Of a DNA stretch of 64,000 nt, positions 39,816 through 52,465 are shown piece after piece. The DNA comes from Nannocystis sp. (GTDB taxonomy: Bacteria; Myxococcota_A; Polyangia; Nannocystales; Nannocystaceae): contig NZ_JADJNN010000015.1 in assembly GCF_016714285.1 (NCBI RefSeq), positions 1-64,000 of the forward strand, read 5' to 3'. The position numbers were made by a program, and so were the translations under genes. Below the pieces are notes generated by a model. The model ran no database searches. It was not told the DNA's origin and was given only the letters and a program-made list of their open reading frames with translations. Numbering within the stretch: position 1 is the stretch's first letter; each line of letters opens with the position of its first letter.

Positions 39816-40475
39816 TCAATCGAACAACGCGACGATCTCCGGCCCCATCGCTGCGAGCTCCGCCCGCGTGAGGGCCGTGTACGGCGCGCGCCGACTGAGC
39901 AGCTCTCGAAGGTGCTCACCCAGCTCGCGCCGCGCTTGCTCATCACCCGTACTTCGCAGGTACTGCAAGCATATCTTGAACACACGGTGCTGGTGATACA
40001 CAACGGCATCGCGGAGGTCTTTCGCCTTCATCGCGCCGGGATCGTTCGGATCGTTGTGGATATGATCGAGCTCATCCGCCGTGTTCCTGGCTGCCACGTT
40101 CGCAGGATCGAGGCTGCGAAAGTACGGCCGCGGCGGATGCGGATGACGATCGACGATCCTCTGCTCGAGCTTGTGAGCGATGAGCTCCTCCCCGCTTGCC
40201 GGATCGAGCAAACCGCCGACCGGCGGCTTCTTCCGCCGACGCTTGTTGCAGCCCTCGCAGATCGGAAACAAGTTGGTCCAGTCGTATTCGCGCGATGCAT
40301 CGTGGCTACGTTGGACCCGGTGATCGACCTCGAAGCCGCCGGGACTCACGTGACTCTCGCAGAGGTAGCACTTGCCGAGGAAATCGACGTGCAGCGCCTC
40401 GAGCACGTCGCGGGCCCGAAGCGCGCGCTGCGCCAGCCCTGCGGGCGCAGCAACCCTGCGCTTGACGTCGATCAT
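39816..40475 (-). CDS. HNH endonuclease, PtuB-like (Septu-type defence candidate)
   Basis: A 219-residue nuclease with a zinc-stabilised HNH site: CYLC (36-39), the FEVDHRV metal/base His52, WTNLFPICEGC with Asn68 and Cys73/Cys76, then NKRRRKK. This C-x2-C...DH...N...C-x2-C-N layout matches PtuB/TIGR02646-type nucleases that partner an ATPase in Septu anti-phage systems. The start ATG (40475) overlaps the ATPase stop as ATGA. A longer frame upstream reads through the ATPase gene and is rejected. Composition is less GC-rich than adjacent genes, consistent with transfer. Antiviral function is inferred from the pair. Confidence 0.82.
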   Translation of the reverse strand: MIDVKRRVAAPAGLAQRALRARDVLEALHVDFLGKCYLCESHVSPGGFEVDHRVQRSHDASREYDWTNLFPICEGCNKRRRKKPPVGGLLDPASGEELIAHKLEQRIVDRHPHPPRPYFRSLDPANVAARNTADELDHIHNDPNDPGAMKAKDLRDAVVYHQHRVFKICLQYLRSTGDEQARRELGEHLRELLSRRAPYTALTRAELAAMGPEIVALFD

Positions 40476-41548
40476 TCGCCGTCGCCCTCCGCACCGGGAC
40501 GGGGCTCGTGCACGATACGCCAAACCTCGTACCCCAGGGTCGAACTGCGCCGCGAAAGCAGGTCTTCCAGCTCCTGAATCCGGACCTCGGAGCCGGCCGG
40601 CCGCTCGACCAAGCGCCGCAGCTCCTCCAGCTTCTCGGTCGAGTCGACGTCGAACTCCGAGGGCAAGTGAAAGTGCCCGGTCATCAAGGTCCCGTAGCGC
40701 AGGCCCACAAAGGCCTCACTTGGCGTCGCCGTGCGCAGCGTCATGTCATAGACGACCGCGTCGGGCACGCTGGCAATCACCGCCGGCGAGTGGGTCGCGG
40801 TGATGAACTGAAATGTGGGAAAGAGCTCGGTCAGAAACGGCAGCGCCTGCTCCTGCAGCCGCAGGTGCAAGTGGTTCTCGATCTCGTCGACGATGACCAC
40901 CCCACCCGGCGGCTCGGGTTGGTCGCGGGCTGCCTCGATCGCCAGCGTCATCTCGGCGAAGATCGAGAGAAACGCGGCATGCCCATCCGCGAGCTGCTGC
41001 AGGCCGTGAGTCAGGCCGTCGCCCCGACGGATCGTGAAATCGAAGCGCTTGCTGTCGAAGCTCAGCGTCAACTTCGGGTCCTCGAAGAGCCACCGCAGCT
41101 GCTCCTCGAACTGCTCAAACCACGCCTGGACCTGTCGCTCCCTCGCTAGATCCTTGTCGATGTTGGCGAATGCCTGCTCCGTCTTGCGATTCACGAGGTA
41201 TTGCAAGAATTGGCTGGCCTGGCCTCGGATGAGCTCGGAGCCGGGTTGCTTGAGCTGAAGCTTCGCCGGGCCCTTGACCGCCGCGAACGACGGCTGCCGA
41301 TTCGTCGGGATGTACACCACCATCGTGCTGGGTGTTGGCGGCTCGGACCACTGTATGTGATCCGGCGTGGCACTGCCCGCCTGCTTCACGATCCACTCCA
41401 GCGCGCTGCTCTTGCCCGAGCCGTTGGGCCCCGTGAGGATCAGATGCCGAAACGGCCGTCCGCTCCCCGGCTCCGGCCGCAGATCGATCTCGAGATCCTT
41501 GATCGTGCGGTACGCCGGGATCTCGACGTGATGGATGTACGAAGCCAT
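40472..41548 (-). CDS. AAA15/RecF-like ATPase, PtuA-like (Septu-type defence candidate)
   Basis: A 358-residue ATPase of the RecF/OLD-related ABC type: Walker A GPNGSGKSS (40-48), a signature-like QQLADGH around residue 190, Walker B VVIVDEIENHLH, and the H-loop ITATHSPAVIASV. The middle region is helical and charged. No Toprim nuclease domain follows, so it is not an OLD protein; the coupled HNH gene would supply the cutting activity, as in PtuAB. It begins 51 bases after nth. Third-position base use is less GC-biased than in flanking genes, suggesting acquisition by transfer. Confidence 0.83.
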   Translation of the reverse strand: MASYIHHVEIPAYRTIKDLEIDLRPEPGSGRPFRHLILTGPNGSGKSSALEWIVKQAGSATPDHIQWSEPPTPSTMVVYIPTNRQPSFAAVKGPAKLQLKQPGSELIRGQASQFLQYLVNRKTEQAFANIDKDLARERQVQAWFEQFEEQLRWLFEDPKLTLSFDSKRFDFTIRRGDGLTHGLQQLADGHAAFLSIFAEMTLAIEAARDQPEPPGGVVIVDEIENHLHLRLQEQALPFLTELFPTFQFITATHSPAVIASVPDAVVYDMTLRTATPSEAFVGLRYGTLMTGHFHLPSEFDVDSTEKLEELRRLVERPAGSEVRIQELEDLLSRRSSTLGYEVWRIVHEPRPGAEGDGE

Positions 41549-41599
41549 GTGCGGACCGGCGCCGAGGATGCCACGACCCTCACGAGCACACCAGCACGC

Positions 41600-42256
41600 T
41601 CACCCCGCCCGCTTGCCCTCCGCGAGCAGCCTGCACTTCACCCCCGCCCAGCTGCAGATCGGGCACTTCTCCGCGACGTGTCGCAGCGCCGGGCAGTGCT
41701 CGCGTCCGAAGTAGATGATCTGCAGGTGCAGCGCGTTCCACCGCGACTCTGGCCACAGCGCCTTCAGGTCCGCCTCGGTCTGCTCCACCTTGCTCCCGTC
41801 CGACAGACCCCAGCGATACGCGAGGCGATGGATGTGCGTGTCGACCGGGAACGCTGGCACGCCGAAGGCCTGGCTCATCACCACGCTCGCCGTCTTGTGT
41901 CCGACGCCTGGCAGGGCCTCGAGCGCGGCGAAGCTGCGCGGCACCTCACCGCCGTGACGCTCGACGATCAGCTGCGAGAGCCGCTGGATGTTCGCCGCCT
42001 TCGCCGGCGCGAGGCCACAGGTGCGGATGAGCCCCAGGATCTCCGCCACCGGCAGCGCCGCCATCGCGGCTGGTGTCGGCGCTCGCTCGAACAGCGCTGG
42101 CGTCACCAGGTTGACCCGCGCGTCGGTCGTCTGCGCCGACAGCACGACCGCCACGAGCAGCGTGTAGGGGTCGACGTGCCCCAGCGGGATCGCGGGCTCC
42201 GGATACAGCTGCTCGAGAATTCTCCGGATCTCGTCGGCCTTCTCGCTCCGCTTCAT
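41600..42256 (-). CDS. nth: Endonuclease III (DNA glycosylase/AP lyase)
   Basis: A 218-residue base-excision repair glycosylase. The helix-hairpin-helix LPGVGHKTASVV holds catalytic Lys121, and PVDTHIHRLA holds Asp139, equivalent to K120/D138 of the E. coli enzyme. A C-terminal four-Cys cluster (C-x9-C-x2-C-x6-C) would bind 4Fe-4S with slightly longer spacing than the usual C-x6-C-x2-C-x5-C. ATG 42256 matches the family start; the frame upstream is not coding. It is leftward and precedes the ATPase/HNH pair. Confidence 0.95.
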   Translation of the reverse strand: MKRSEKADEIRRILEQLYPEPAIPLGHVDPYTLLVAVVLSAQTTDARVNLVTPALFERAPTPAAMAALPVAEILGLIRTCGLAPAKAANIQRLSQLIVERHGGEVPRSFAALEALPGVGHKTASVVMSQAFGVPAFPVDTHIHRLAYRWGLSDGSKVEQTEADLKALWPESRWNALHLQIIYFGREHCPALRHVAEKCPICSWAGVKCRLLAEGKRAG

Positions 42257-42412
42257 CGGCCCTCGCAGCCGCACCCTACGCCATCGCCGCGCGAATTCAG
42301 ACAAACCCCGCCAGGGCCCCGCGTGAGGAGTTTCCCGCGTCGCCCGCGAGGACAATCGCGGCCAGGCGCCATGATGCGCTCGCCAGCGCTGCACTCGGGT
42401 ATAGTGCGACCC

Positions 42413-43243
42413 ATGCGCAAGTCTCCCAGCCTCGCAGCGCTGGCCCTGGCGGCAGCCGGCCTCGCCTGTCAGCCGACGACCACCAACCAGACGAACCCCC
42501 CGCCCGATCCGGCGGGCACCACTGCAGGCGGTCCCACGCTCGGCAATCCCCCGGCTGACACCGGCGGCACGCCGACCGATCCGAACCCCGGCCCCAACGG
42601 TGCGACGAGCACCACCACCACCACTGGCCCGGGTCCGGTCGTCGCTGGCAGCACCAACGACTCGCGCTTCCTGGGCCCCGAGATCTCGCACTCCAAGGGC
42701 ACCGCCGGCGGCGTCGTGGTCCTCTGGCCGCGCATCATCCCGGGCACGATCGCCGAGGAGAACGCCGCCCTCGCCGCGCAGGTGCAGGCCAAGGTCAAGG
42801 CGCTGGCCGAGAAGGCCCTCCCCGGCCGCCCGATCGACGTCCGCCCCAAGCCCGAGCGCGTGTGCCCGAAGGCCGGCTGCGACGCCGTCTCGATCAACGT
42901 CCTGTTCACCAAGAACAGCACCGCCTGCGTCACCATCGCCCTGATCAACGGGCCCGGCACCTCGAACACCAAGCTCATCCCCTGGGGCGGCGGCGTCGAG
43001 CTCAAGAGCGACACGATCCAGTTTCGCGACATGCCCGAGAACTTCGTGAAGGTCAAAGACTACGTCCCCTGCGACCAGCTGCTGACCAGCATGGCCGAGC
43101 AGGACCAGTTCATCGAGGCGGCCTTACGTGCTGCGGCCAGCAGCTCGCCGCCTCCCGCCGGCACCACCCCTCCGGTGACCCCAGGCCCTGGCCCCGCGCA
43201 TCCCAGCACCGTCACGACCAAGCCCGCTGGCGGCAAGAAGTAG
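42413..43243 (+). CDS. Hypothetical Pro/Gly/Thr-rich lipoprotein
   Basis: A 276-residue lipoprotein: signal LALAAAGLACQPTTT (Cys about residue 20), a Pro/Gly/Thr-rich linker to residue about 80, then a compact domain with ISHSKGTAGGVVVLWPRIIPG, three Cys and FRDMPENFVKVKDYVPC, and a Pro-rich tail. I do not recognise the domain. It ends ten bases before gloA on the same strand and probably shares its transcript. Location would be the periplasm or outer membrane. No frameshift seen. Confidence 0.75.
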   Translation: MRKSPSLAALALAAAGLACQPTTTNQTNPPPDPAGTTAGGPTLGNPPADTGGTPTDPNPGPNGATSTTTTTGPGPVVAGSTNDSRFLGPEISHSKGTAGGVVVLWPRIIPGTIAEENAALAAQVQAKVKALAEKALPGRPIDVRPKPERVCPKAGCDAVSINVLFTKNSTACVTIALINGPGTSNTKLIPWGGGVELKSDTIQFRDMPENFVKVKDYVPCDQLLTSMAEQDQFIEAALRAAASSSPPPAGTTPPVTPGPGPAHPSTVTTKPAGGKK

Positions 43244-43253
43244 CGCCACGCCG

Positions 43254-43637
<384 letters not shown>

Positions 43638-43660
43638 GGATCGGCGCCTGTCCCTTCAGC

Positions 43661-43692
43661 CAGCCGACCTGCCCCTCGGGCCAGGTCGGCTG
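43661..43692 (+). terminator. Strong hairpin after gloA
   Basis: An 11-bp perfect stem (CAGCCGACCTG/CAGGTCGGCTG) with a 10-base loop lies 24 bases past the gloA stop and before pgi. It lacks a downstream T-run, so termination is likely but unproven. The loop region resembles the TGTCC/GGACA palindromes elsewhere. Confidence 0.55.
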
Positions 43693-43753
43693 TCGCACGC
43701 CAGCCCTCGCTCGCCCCTCGCGCCCGCGCGCTCGCCTGGGCTAGCATCGCGGC

Positions 43754-45292
43754 ATGCCGACCCTCGCGCACTACCTCGCCTGGCGCGTCGCCCTCGACGC
43801 CCCCGCCCTCGAGCTCGACCTCGCCGACGCTGGACTCGACGCCGCCGACCTCGACGCCGCGGCCCCGCGCCTGCACGCCGCGCTGGCGGCGATGGAGCGC
43901 CTCGAGGCCGGCGCGATCGCCAACCCCGACGAGCGGCGCCGCGTCGGCCATTACTGGTTACGCAGCCCGGAGCTGGCCCCCGAGGCGAGCATCACGGCGG
44001 AGATCCACGCCAGCTGGGAGCAGATCGAACGCTTCAGCGCCGCGGTCCGCGACGGCACGATCACGGCCCCCGACGGCCAGCCCTTCCGCGAGGTCCTGCT
44101 GGTCGGCATCGGCGGCTCCGCCCTCGGCCCGCAGCTGCTCGTCGACGCCCTCGGCGGCCGCCTCCACGTCCTCGACAACACCGACCCCGCCGGCATCGCC
44201 CGCACCCTCGCCGGCCTCGATCTCCCGCACACCCTGGTCCTCGTCACCAGCAAGTCCGGCGCCACCGTCGAGACCCGCAACGGCATGCTCGAGGTCGCCG
44301 CCGCCTTCACCCACCACGGCCTCGCCCTCGCCCGCCAGGCCGTCGCCATCACCGGCCCCGGCAGCAGCCTCGACGACCTCGCCCGCGAGCAGCGCTGGCT
44401 CGAGCGCTTCCCGCTGTGGGACTGGGTCGGCGGCCGCACCTCCGTGCTCGCCACCGTCGGCCTGCTCCCCGCGGCGCTCCTCGGTCGCGACTGGCGCGGC
44501 CTCCTGCGCGGCGCTGCGGCCATGGACGCCGCCACCCGCAACCGCGAGCTCCGCCACAACCCCGCCGCCCTGCTCGCCCACGCCTGGTTCGCGTTGACCG
44601 AGGGCCACGGCCGCAAGGCCATGGTGGTCCTCCCCTACGCCGACCGCCTCGCCCTCCTGGCCAAGTACCTGCAGCAGCTGGTGATGGAGTCGCTCGGCAA
44701 GCGCCACGATCGCAAGGGCCACGAGGTCTGGCAGGGCCTGACCGTCTACGGCAACAAGGGATCGACCGACCAGCACGCCTACGTGCAGCAGCTGCGCGAC
44801 GGTCGGCCCGACTTCTTCGCCAGCTTCGTCCGCGTCCTCGACGACGGCATCCACGACGCGATCGAGGTCGAGCCCGGGGTCACCTCCGCGGACTGCCTCG
44901 ACGGCTTCTATCAGGGCACCCGCCGCGCCCTCGCCGAGCAGGGCCGCCGCAGCATCACCCTGACCCTGGACCGCCTCGACGCCCCCAGCCTCGGCGCCGT
45001 CCTGGCCCTGTTCGAGCGCAGCGTCGGCCTCTACGCCGAGCTCCTCGACATCAACGCCTATCACCAGCCCGGCGTCGAGGCCGGCAAGCTGGCCGCGCGC
45101 GCCGTGCTGACCCTGCAACGCCGCCTCGTCGCCGCCCTCGGCCCCACACCACAGGACCTCGAGGGCCTCGCCGCCGCGCTCGCGAGCGAGCCCCTCGCCG
45201 TGTGGCAGATCGCCCGCCGCCTCGCGCTCGCCGGGCGCATCCGCGGCGAACACCTCGACGATCCCGCGCACGCCCGCTTCGCGGCGCCGTGA
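43754..45292 (+). CDS. pgi: Glucose-6-phosphate isomerase
   Basis: A 512-residue enzyme interconverting glucose-6-phosphate and fructose-6-phosphate. Family blocks: LLVGIGGSALGPQLL, VTSKSGATVETRNGM, WVGGRTSVLATVG, the signature VYGNKGSTDQHAYVQQLRDG, and DINAYHQPGVEAGK near the end with the catalytic His and Lys region. The gene is intact and of normal length. Its TGA overlaps a possible GTG start of the next gene (GTGA), so the VIT/VWA gene may be translationally coupled to it, an unusual partner for a glycolytic enzyme. Confidence 0.96.
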   Translation: MPTLAHYLAWRVALDAPALELDLADAGLDAADLDAAAPRLHAALAAMERLEAGAIANPDERRRVGHYWLRSPELAPEASITAEIHASWEQIERFSAAVRDGTITAPDGQPFREVLLVGIGGSALGPQLLVDALGGRLHVLDNTDPAGIARTLAGLDLPHTLVLVTSKSGATVETRNGMLEVAAAFTHHGLALARQAVAITGPGSSLDDLAREQRWLERFPLWDWVGGRTSVLATVGLLPAALLGRDWRGLLRGAAAMDAATRNRELRHNPAALLAHAWFALTEGHGRKAMVVLPYADRLALLAKYLQQLVMESLGKRHDRKGHEVWQGLTVYGNKGSTDQHAYVQQLRDGRPDFFASFVRVLDDGIHDAIEVEPGVTSADCLDGFYQGTRRALAEQGRRSITLTLDRLDAPSLGAVLALFERSVGLYAELLDINAYHQPGVEAGKLAARAVLTLQRRLVAALGPTPQDLEGLAAALASEPLAVWQIARRLALAGRIRGEHLDDPAHARFAAP

Positions 45293-45318
45293 GCCCGACC
45301 TCGCTTACCATCGCGTCC

Positions 45319-48227
45319 ATGACGCTCCCGCTGTCCGTCCCGCCGCAGCTCGCCCCGCGCCTCCACGCCCCCGTGCACGCCGACGAGCGGCCGGTCGAGC
45401 TCGCCGAGCTGCACATCAGCGCCGAGATCTCCGGCGCCCTCGCAGTGACCACCTGGGAGCTGGTCTTCACCAACCCGAACCAACGGCCGCTCGAGGGCCA
45501 GCTCGAGTTCCCCCTGCTCGCCGGCCAGACCATCGTCCGTTTCGCCATGGACGTCGATGGCGCCCTGCGGGACGCCGTACCTGTCCCCAAGGACAGGGGC
45601 CGCCAGGTCTTCGAGGAGGTCGTGCGCCGCCAGGTCGACCCCGGCCTGCTCGAGCGCAGCGCCGGCGACAGCTACCGCGCCCGCATCTACCCGCTGCTCC
45701 CCGGTCAGCGCAAGCGCGTCGTCATCGCCTACCAGGAGGCCCTCGCCGACCACGACGGCGCCTCGCGCTACCGCCTCGCCCTCGACTTCCCCACCCTGCG
45801 CCGCTTCTCGCTGCGGATCGCCGTGCGCGGCCGGGCCAGCGCCCCCCAGGTCACCGTCGACACCCTCGGCCTGCGCCTGCCCGCGTGGCGCCACGACCTC
45901 GTCAGCGAGGTCACCCGCGACGACTTCACCGCCAGCGGCCTGCTCGAGCTGGCCCTCGCCGACCGCAGCCGCCCCGCCGTCACCACCCAGCGCCTCGCCG
46001 ACATCACCTACTTCCGGGCCGAGCAGGCCCTCACCCCGCGCACCCGCCCGCGCCTCACCCCGCGCACCCTCGGCGTCCTGTGGGACGCCTCCGGCTCCGG
46101 CTCCAACCGCGACCTCCCCCGCGAGCTCGAGCTCATCGACCACTACCTGCGCTCCGTGCCGGGACCTGTCGAGGTGCTCCTGGTCCGCCTGCGCGACGCC
46201 GCCGAACCAGCCCAGCGCTTCCGCGTCCACGCCGGCGAGTGGTCGGCCCTGCGCCGCGCCCTCGAGGCCACCGACTTCGACGGCGCCTCCTCGCTCGCCG
46301 CGTGGGAGCCGGACGACGAGGTCGACGCCTGGCTGCTGTGCAGCGACGGCCTGTTCAACTACGGGGCCGACGACCACCGCCCCGCCCCCGGCCGCGCGGC
46401 GATCCACGCGATCGTCTCCTGCGCCCGCGTCGACTCGGCCCGCCTGCGCGGCATCGCCGGCCGCAGCGGCGGCGAGTACCTCGACCTCCTCGCCGAGAGC
46501 CCCGCCAGCGCCGCAGCCCGCCTCGCCGTCGAGACCGAACGCCTGCTCGCGATCTCCGCCGACCCCGAAGAGATCGGCGAGCTCTACCCGGAGGCCCCCG
46601 CCCCGCTCACCGGCACACGCCTGGTCCTCGCCGGGATCCTTCGCCGCAGCGCCGCCTCGCTCGTCGCCTACCTCGGCTTCGCCGACGACCCCGCCGGCGT
46701 CCGCAGCGTCAGCCTTGAGCTCCGCGCCGACGACGATCCCGGCGAGCTGGCCGCGCGGGCCTTCGCCGCCATGAAGATCGCCGCGCTCGAGCCCGAGTAC
46801 CGCGCCCACCAGGCCGAGCTCGAGCGCGTCGGTCGCGACTTCGGCGTCGTCACCCGCGACAGCTCGCTCATCATCCTCGAGAGCGCCGCCGACTACGCCG
46901 AGCACGACATCGTCCCGCCCCCCGAGCTGCGCGCCGAGTGGGAGCAGCTGCGCGGCCAGTCGCGCCACAGCGACGATCGCCGCGCCGCCGACCGCCTCGC
47001 AAATGTCCTGCGCATGTACAGCGAGTACCTCGCGTGGTGGGAGCGCGACTTCTCGCCGCCGCCCGCACCGCCACCCTCCGCCAAGCGCCGCGCAGCCGAG
47101 CCCGTCTCCGAGTCCCTGCGCGCCGCCCCTGCGCGCCCGGCCAGGGCCCCGATGCCCGGAGCCCCGATGCCCGCGGCCCCGATGCCCTCGGCCCGCGCCC
47201 AGACCCTCTCCGGCGGCGCCCCGATGGCCGCCGACCTCGCCGACGAGTTCGGAGAGGTCGCCGCGTCCCCCATGGAGGCCGACGAAGCCAGGGAGGGGGC
47301 GAGCAGCGCGGGCCCCCCGAGCGCGACGATCGAGCTGCAGAAGTGGAGCCCCGACGCGCCCTACCTCGATCGCCTGCGCGACGCCAGCGACGACGAGCTC
47401 CCGCGCATCTACATCGAGGAGCGCCAGCACAACGCGCGCAGCACCGCCTTCTTCCTCGACGTCGCCGACCTCTGCCTCGATCGCGGCCTGACCGCGCTCG
47501 GCCTGCGCATCCTCTCCAACCTCGCCGAGCTCGAGCTCGACAGCCCCGCCGTCCTGCGCATCCTCGGCTACCGCCTGCTGCAGGCCGGCCGCCCCGACCT
47601 CGCCCGCCCGATCTTCGCCCGCGTGCGGACCCTTCGCCCCGAGGAGCCGCAGAGCCACCGCGACCTCGCCCAGGCCTGCGCCGCCCTCGGCGAGCACCAG
47701 GCCGCCGTCGACCTCCTGTGGCAGGTGGTCGTCGGCGCCTGGGACCACCGCTTCCCCGAGATCGAGCTCATGGCGCTCGTCGAGCTGAACGCCCTCGTCG
47801 CGCAGAGCCCCGTCCCCCTCGACCTCGCCAACATCGACCCTCGCCTGCGCCACCACACACCGATCGACCTCCGCGTCGTCCTCACCTGGGACGCCGACCT
47901 CACCGACATCGACCTCTGGGTCACCGGCCCCGACGGCGAGAAGGCCTACTACGGCAACCGCCTCACCGCCCGCGGCGGCCGGGTCTCGCCCGACTTCCGC
48001 GAGGGCTACGGCCCCGAGGACTACTCCCTGCGCCGCGCCCTCCCCGGCGAGTACCTCGTCGAGGCCAACTACTACGGTAACCGGCAACAGATCATCGCCG
48101 GCGCCACCACGATCCAGCTGCAGTTCTTCACCCAATCGCCGCCCCACAGCAGCGCGAGCAGCGGGTCACCCTGCGCCTGCGCGAAGCTCGCGAGGTCGTC
48201 ACCGTCGGCCGCTTCACGATCGCCTGA
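45319..48227 (+). CDS. VIT-VWA protein with DUF2135-like C-terminus (one apparent frameshift)
   Basis: About 969 residues. An N-terminal VIT domain (LAELHISAEISGALAVTTWE; LLPGQRKRVVIAYQE) is followed by a VWA domain with a MIDAS-like WDASGSGSN near residue 255, a linker with AP-MPGAPMPAAPMP repeats around 615, TPR-like helices, and a DUF2135 domain (DIDLWVTGPDGEKAYYGNR, GYGPEDYSLRR). No signal peptide is visible. At the C3 run 48131-48133 one C is missing; with it the protein ends REVVTVGRFTIA at 48227. An alternative start is GTG 45289, overlapping the pgi stop. Such proteins may scaffold metal-dependent protein binding; role unknown. Confidence 0.83.
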
Positions 48228-48281
48228 GCCCCGGCCTCCGCTCGCCCGCATGCCGCACACGACCGGCGCCGCGCCGCGGCC

Positions 48282-51089
<2,808 letters not shown>

Positions 51090-51109
51090 CACACCCTCCT
51101 CGCATCACT

Positions 51110-52060
51110 TCACTTCGGCAGCATCGTCCGCCACACCGCGCCCTTGACGAAGTCCAGGCCATCGCACGCCGGGATCTCGCCGCACACCGCCGCAACATCC
51201 TCGAGTCTCGCGTGGCGCGGCGTGGTCAGGCAAATCGCCCCGTCGGCGTCCCACAGCGCCTCCATCGCGTACTCCTGGAACGGCGGATCGACCAGCCCCG
51301 CCGCGTCGCGCCACGCCACCTTCGTCCCCGACACCGTGAACGAGTGGCCGTTCCCGCAGTAGTCGCCGGTCACCATGCGCAGCGTCGCCTGCCGCTCCTC
51401 CGGGGTGGCCTGGCGGTTGCCGTGCGGGTGAAAGTCCAGCAGCTTCATCTTCGCCGCCGCCTCGCCGACGCAGGCCAGCGTCACCGTCCCCGGCGCCGAC
51501 TCGACCTCGTTGGCCCCGCTGCTGTAGCGCTCGTCGGGGATCAGCGTGAACCAGCGGTCGTCCCCCACCACCGCGGGGCACAGCGCCTTCACCACCCCCT
51601 GGTCGAAGTAGGTCGCCTTGTACGCCGTGACCATGGCGCCGCTGTCGCTCCACGAGGGGACCTGGTTGTCGATATCGGTGATCTCGAGCCAGACGTACTC
51701 GTTGTTCGGCAAGAACACCGAGATCTTGGCCCCGACCACATCGGCCCCGCTGAGCACGACCTGCTGCCCCTGGAGCCCGACGAAGGCGTCGTTCGCGTCG
51801 ACGCCCAGCCGCAGGTTCACGTTCAGGCCCGAGCTCATCGGCCCGAGGTACATCCCGTCGCCGAAGGGCTCGGTGAGGTGGATGTTCGCCAGGCTCGCGC
51901 CGTTGATGTTCGGCGAATTCCCGAGGCTCGAGCCGCACTGCGTGCACCACCAGCTGCGCGACAGGGCGGCGTCGTCGTCGACGTCACAGCCGATCGCCGC
52001 GGCCGTCAGCGCGGCGGTGAGCGAGAGGAGCGAGAGGGAGCGAGAATTCAGGGCGTGCAT
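51110..52060 (-). CDS. ADYC-domain lipoprotein
   Basis: A 316-residue lipoprotein (signal LTAALTAAAIGCDVDDD) whose C-terminal third contains RMVTGDYCGNGHSFTVSG, matching the ADYC domain of myxobacterial secreted proteins, with Gly in place of the Ala of the ADYC motif itself. An N-terminal CTQCG pair and further Cys (CGEIPACDG) suggest disulfides. Function unknown. It is the first gene of an operon with the membrane kinase and might supply its extracytoplasmic input, though that is speculation. ATG 52060 begins the signal; the frame further upstream is non-coding. Confidence 0.8.
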   Translation of the reverse strand: MHALNSRSLSLLSLTAALTAAAIGCDVDDDAALSRSWWCTQCGSSLGNSPNINGASLANIHLTEPFGDGMYLGPMSSGLNVNLRLGVDANDAFVGLQGQQVVLSGADVVGAKISVFLPNNEYVWLEITDIDNQVPSWSDSGAMVTAYKATYFDQGVVKALCPAVVGDDRWFTLIPDERYSSGANEVESAPGTVTLACVGEAAAKMKLLDFHPHGNRQATPEERQATLRMVTGDYCGNGHSFTVSGTKVAWRDAAGLVDPPFQEYAMEALWDADGAICLTTPRHARLEDVAAVCGEIPACDGLDFVKGAVWRTMLPK

Positions 52061-52465
52061 ATCGGTGTCTCCTTGAGCCGCCTTGTCGCGGCGTTGCCAG
52101 TCAGACTGCAGTTTATGGACCCCAGCGAAAAACCCCAGCGAGATCAACGGATCCGCCGCGTTCATTCGCAGCGCGCAGGCGCGCAAGTCCCCGAGACGCC
52201 GCGCCGCGCCGTGCTTGAACCACCGGGACATTTCTTTGTCCCGGGACGATCGCCCCGGGACACTCTCGCGGCTGCTGGCGCCCGCGCGCGCCGATCCTAG
52301 CCCGGCGGTCCGCGGGCGCCTGCGTTGCAATGCATGTCGACCTCCTCCCCGGCCCTGTGCACAACCCAGGCCGCCGTCGCCGGTCGCACAGCCACAGGCG
52401 CGGCCGATCCTCACGCCTCACCCGCGGGACAACGGTCGCGACCGCCGACGTGCGACACTCCCCGC
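52061..52465. promoter_or_regulatory. Divergent promoter region between kinase operon and FHA activator
   Basis: These 405 bases hold no supportable gene. They contain GGGACA at 52225-52230 and TGTCCC at 52237-52242 as an inverted repeat, followed by two more GGGAC half-sites up to about 52262, a possible operator for either side. No convincing sigma-54 or sigma-70 promoter could be fixed by eye. Confidence 0.4.

Noticed and set aside
45061..48147. A 1,028-codon open frame on the minus strand opposite the VIT/VWA and pgi genes
   Set aside because: It is rich in Gly, Val, Ala and Glu with no family motifs; GC-rich codon bias opens the opposite frame. The plus strand has clear conserved domains.
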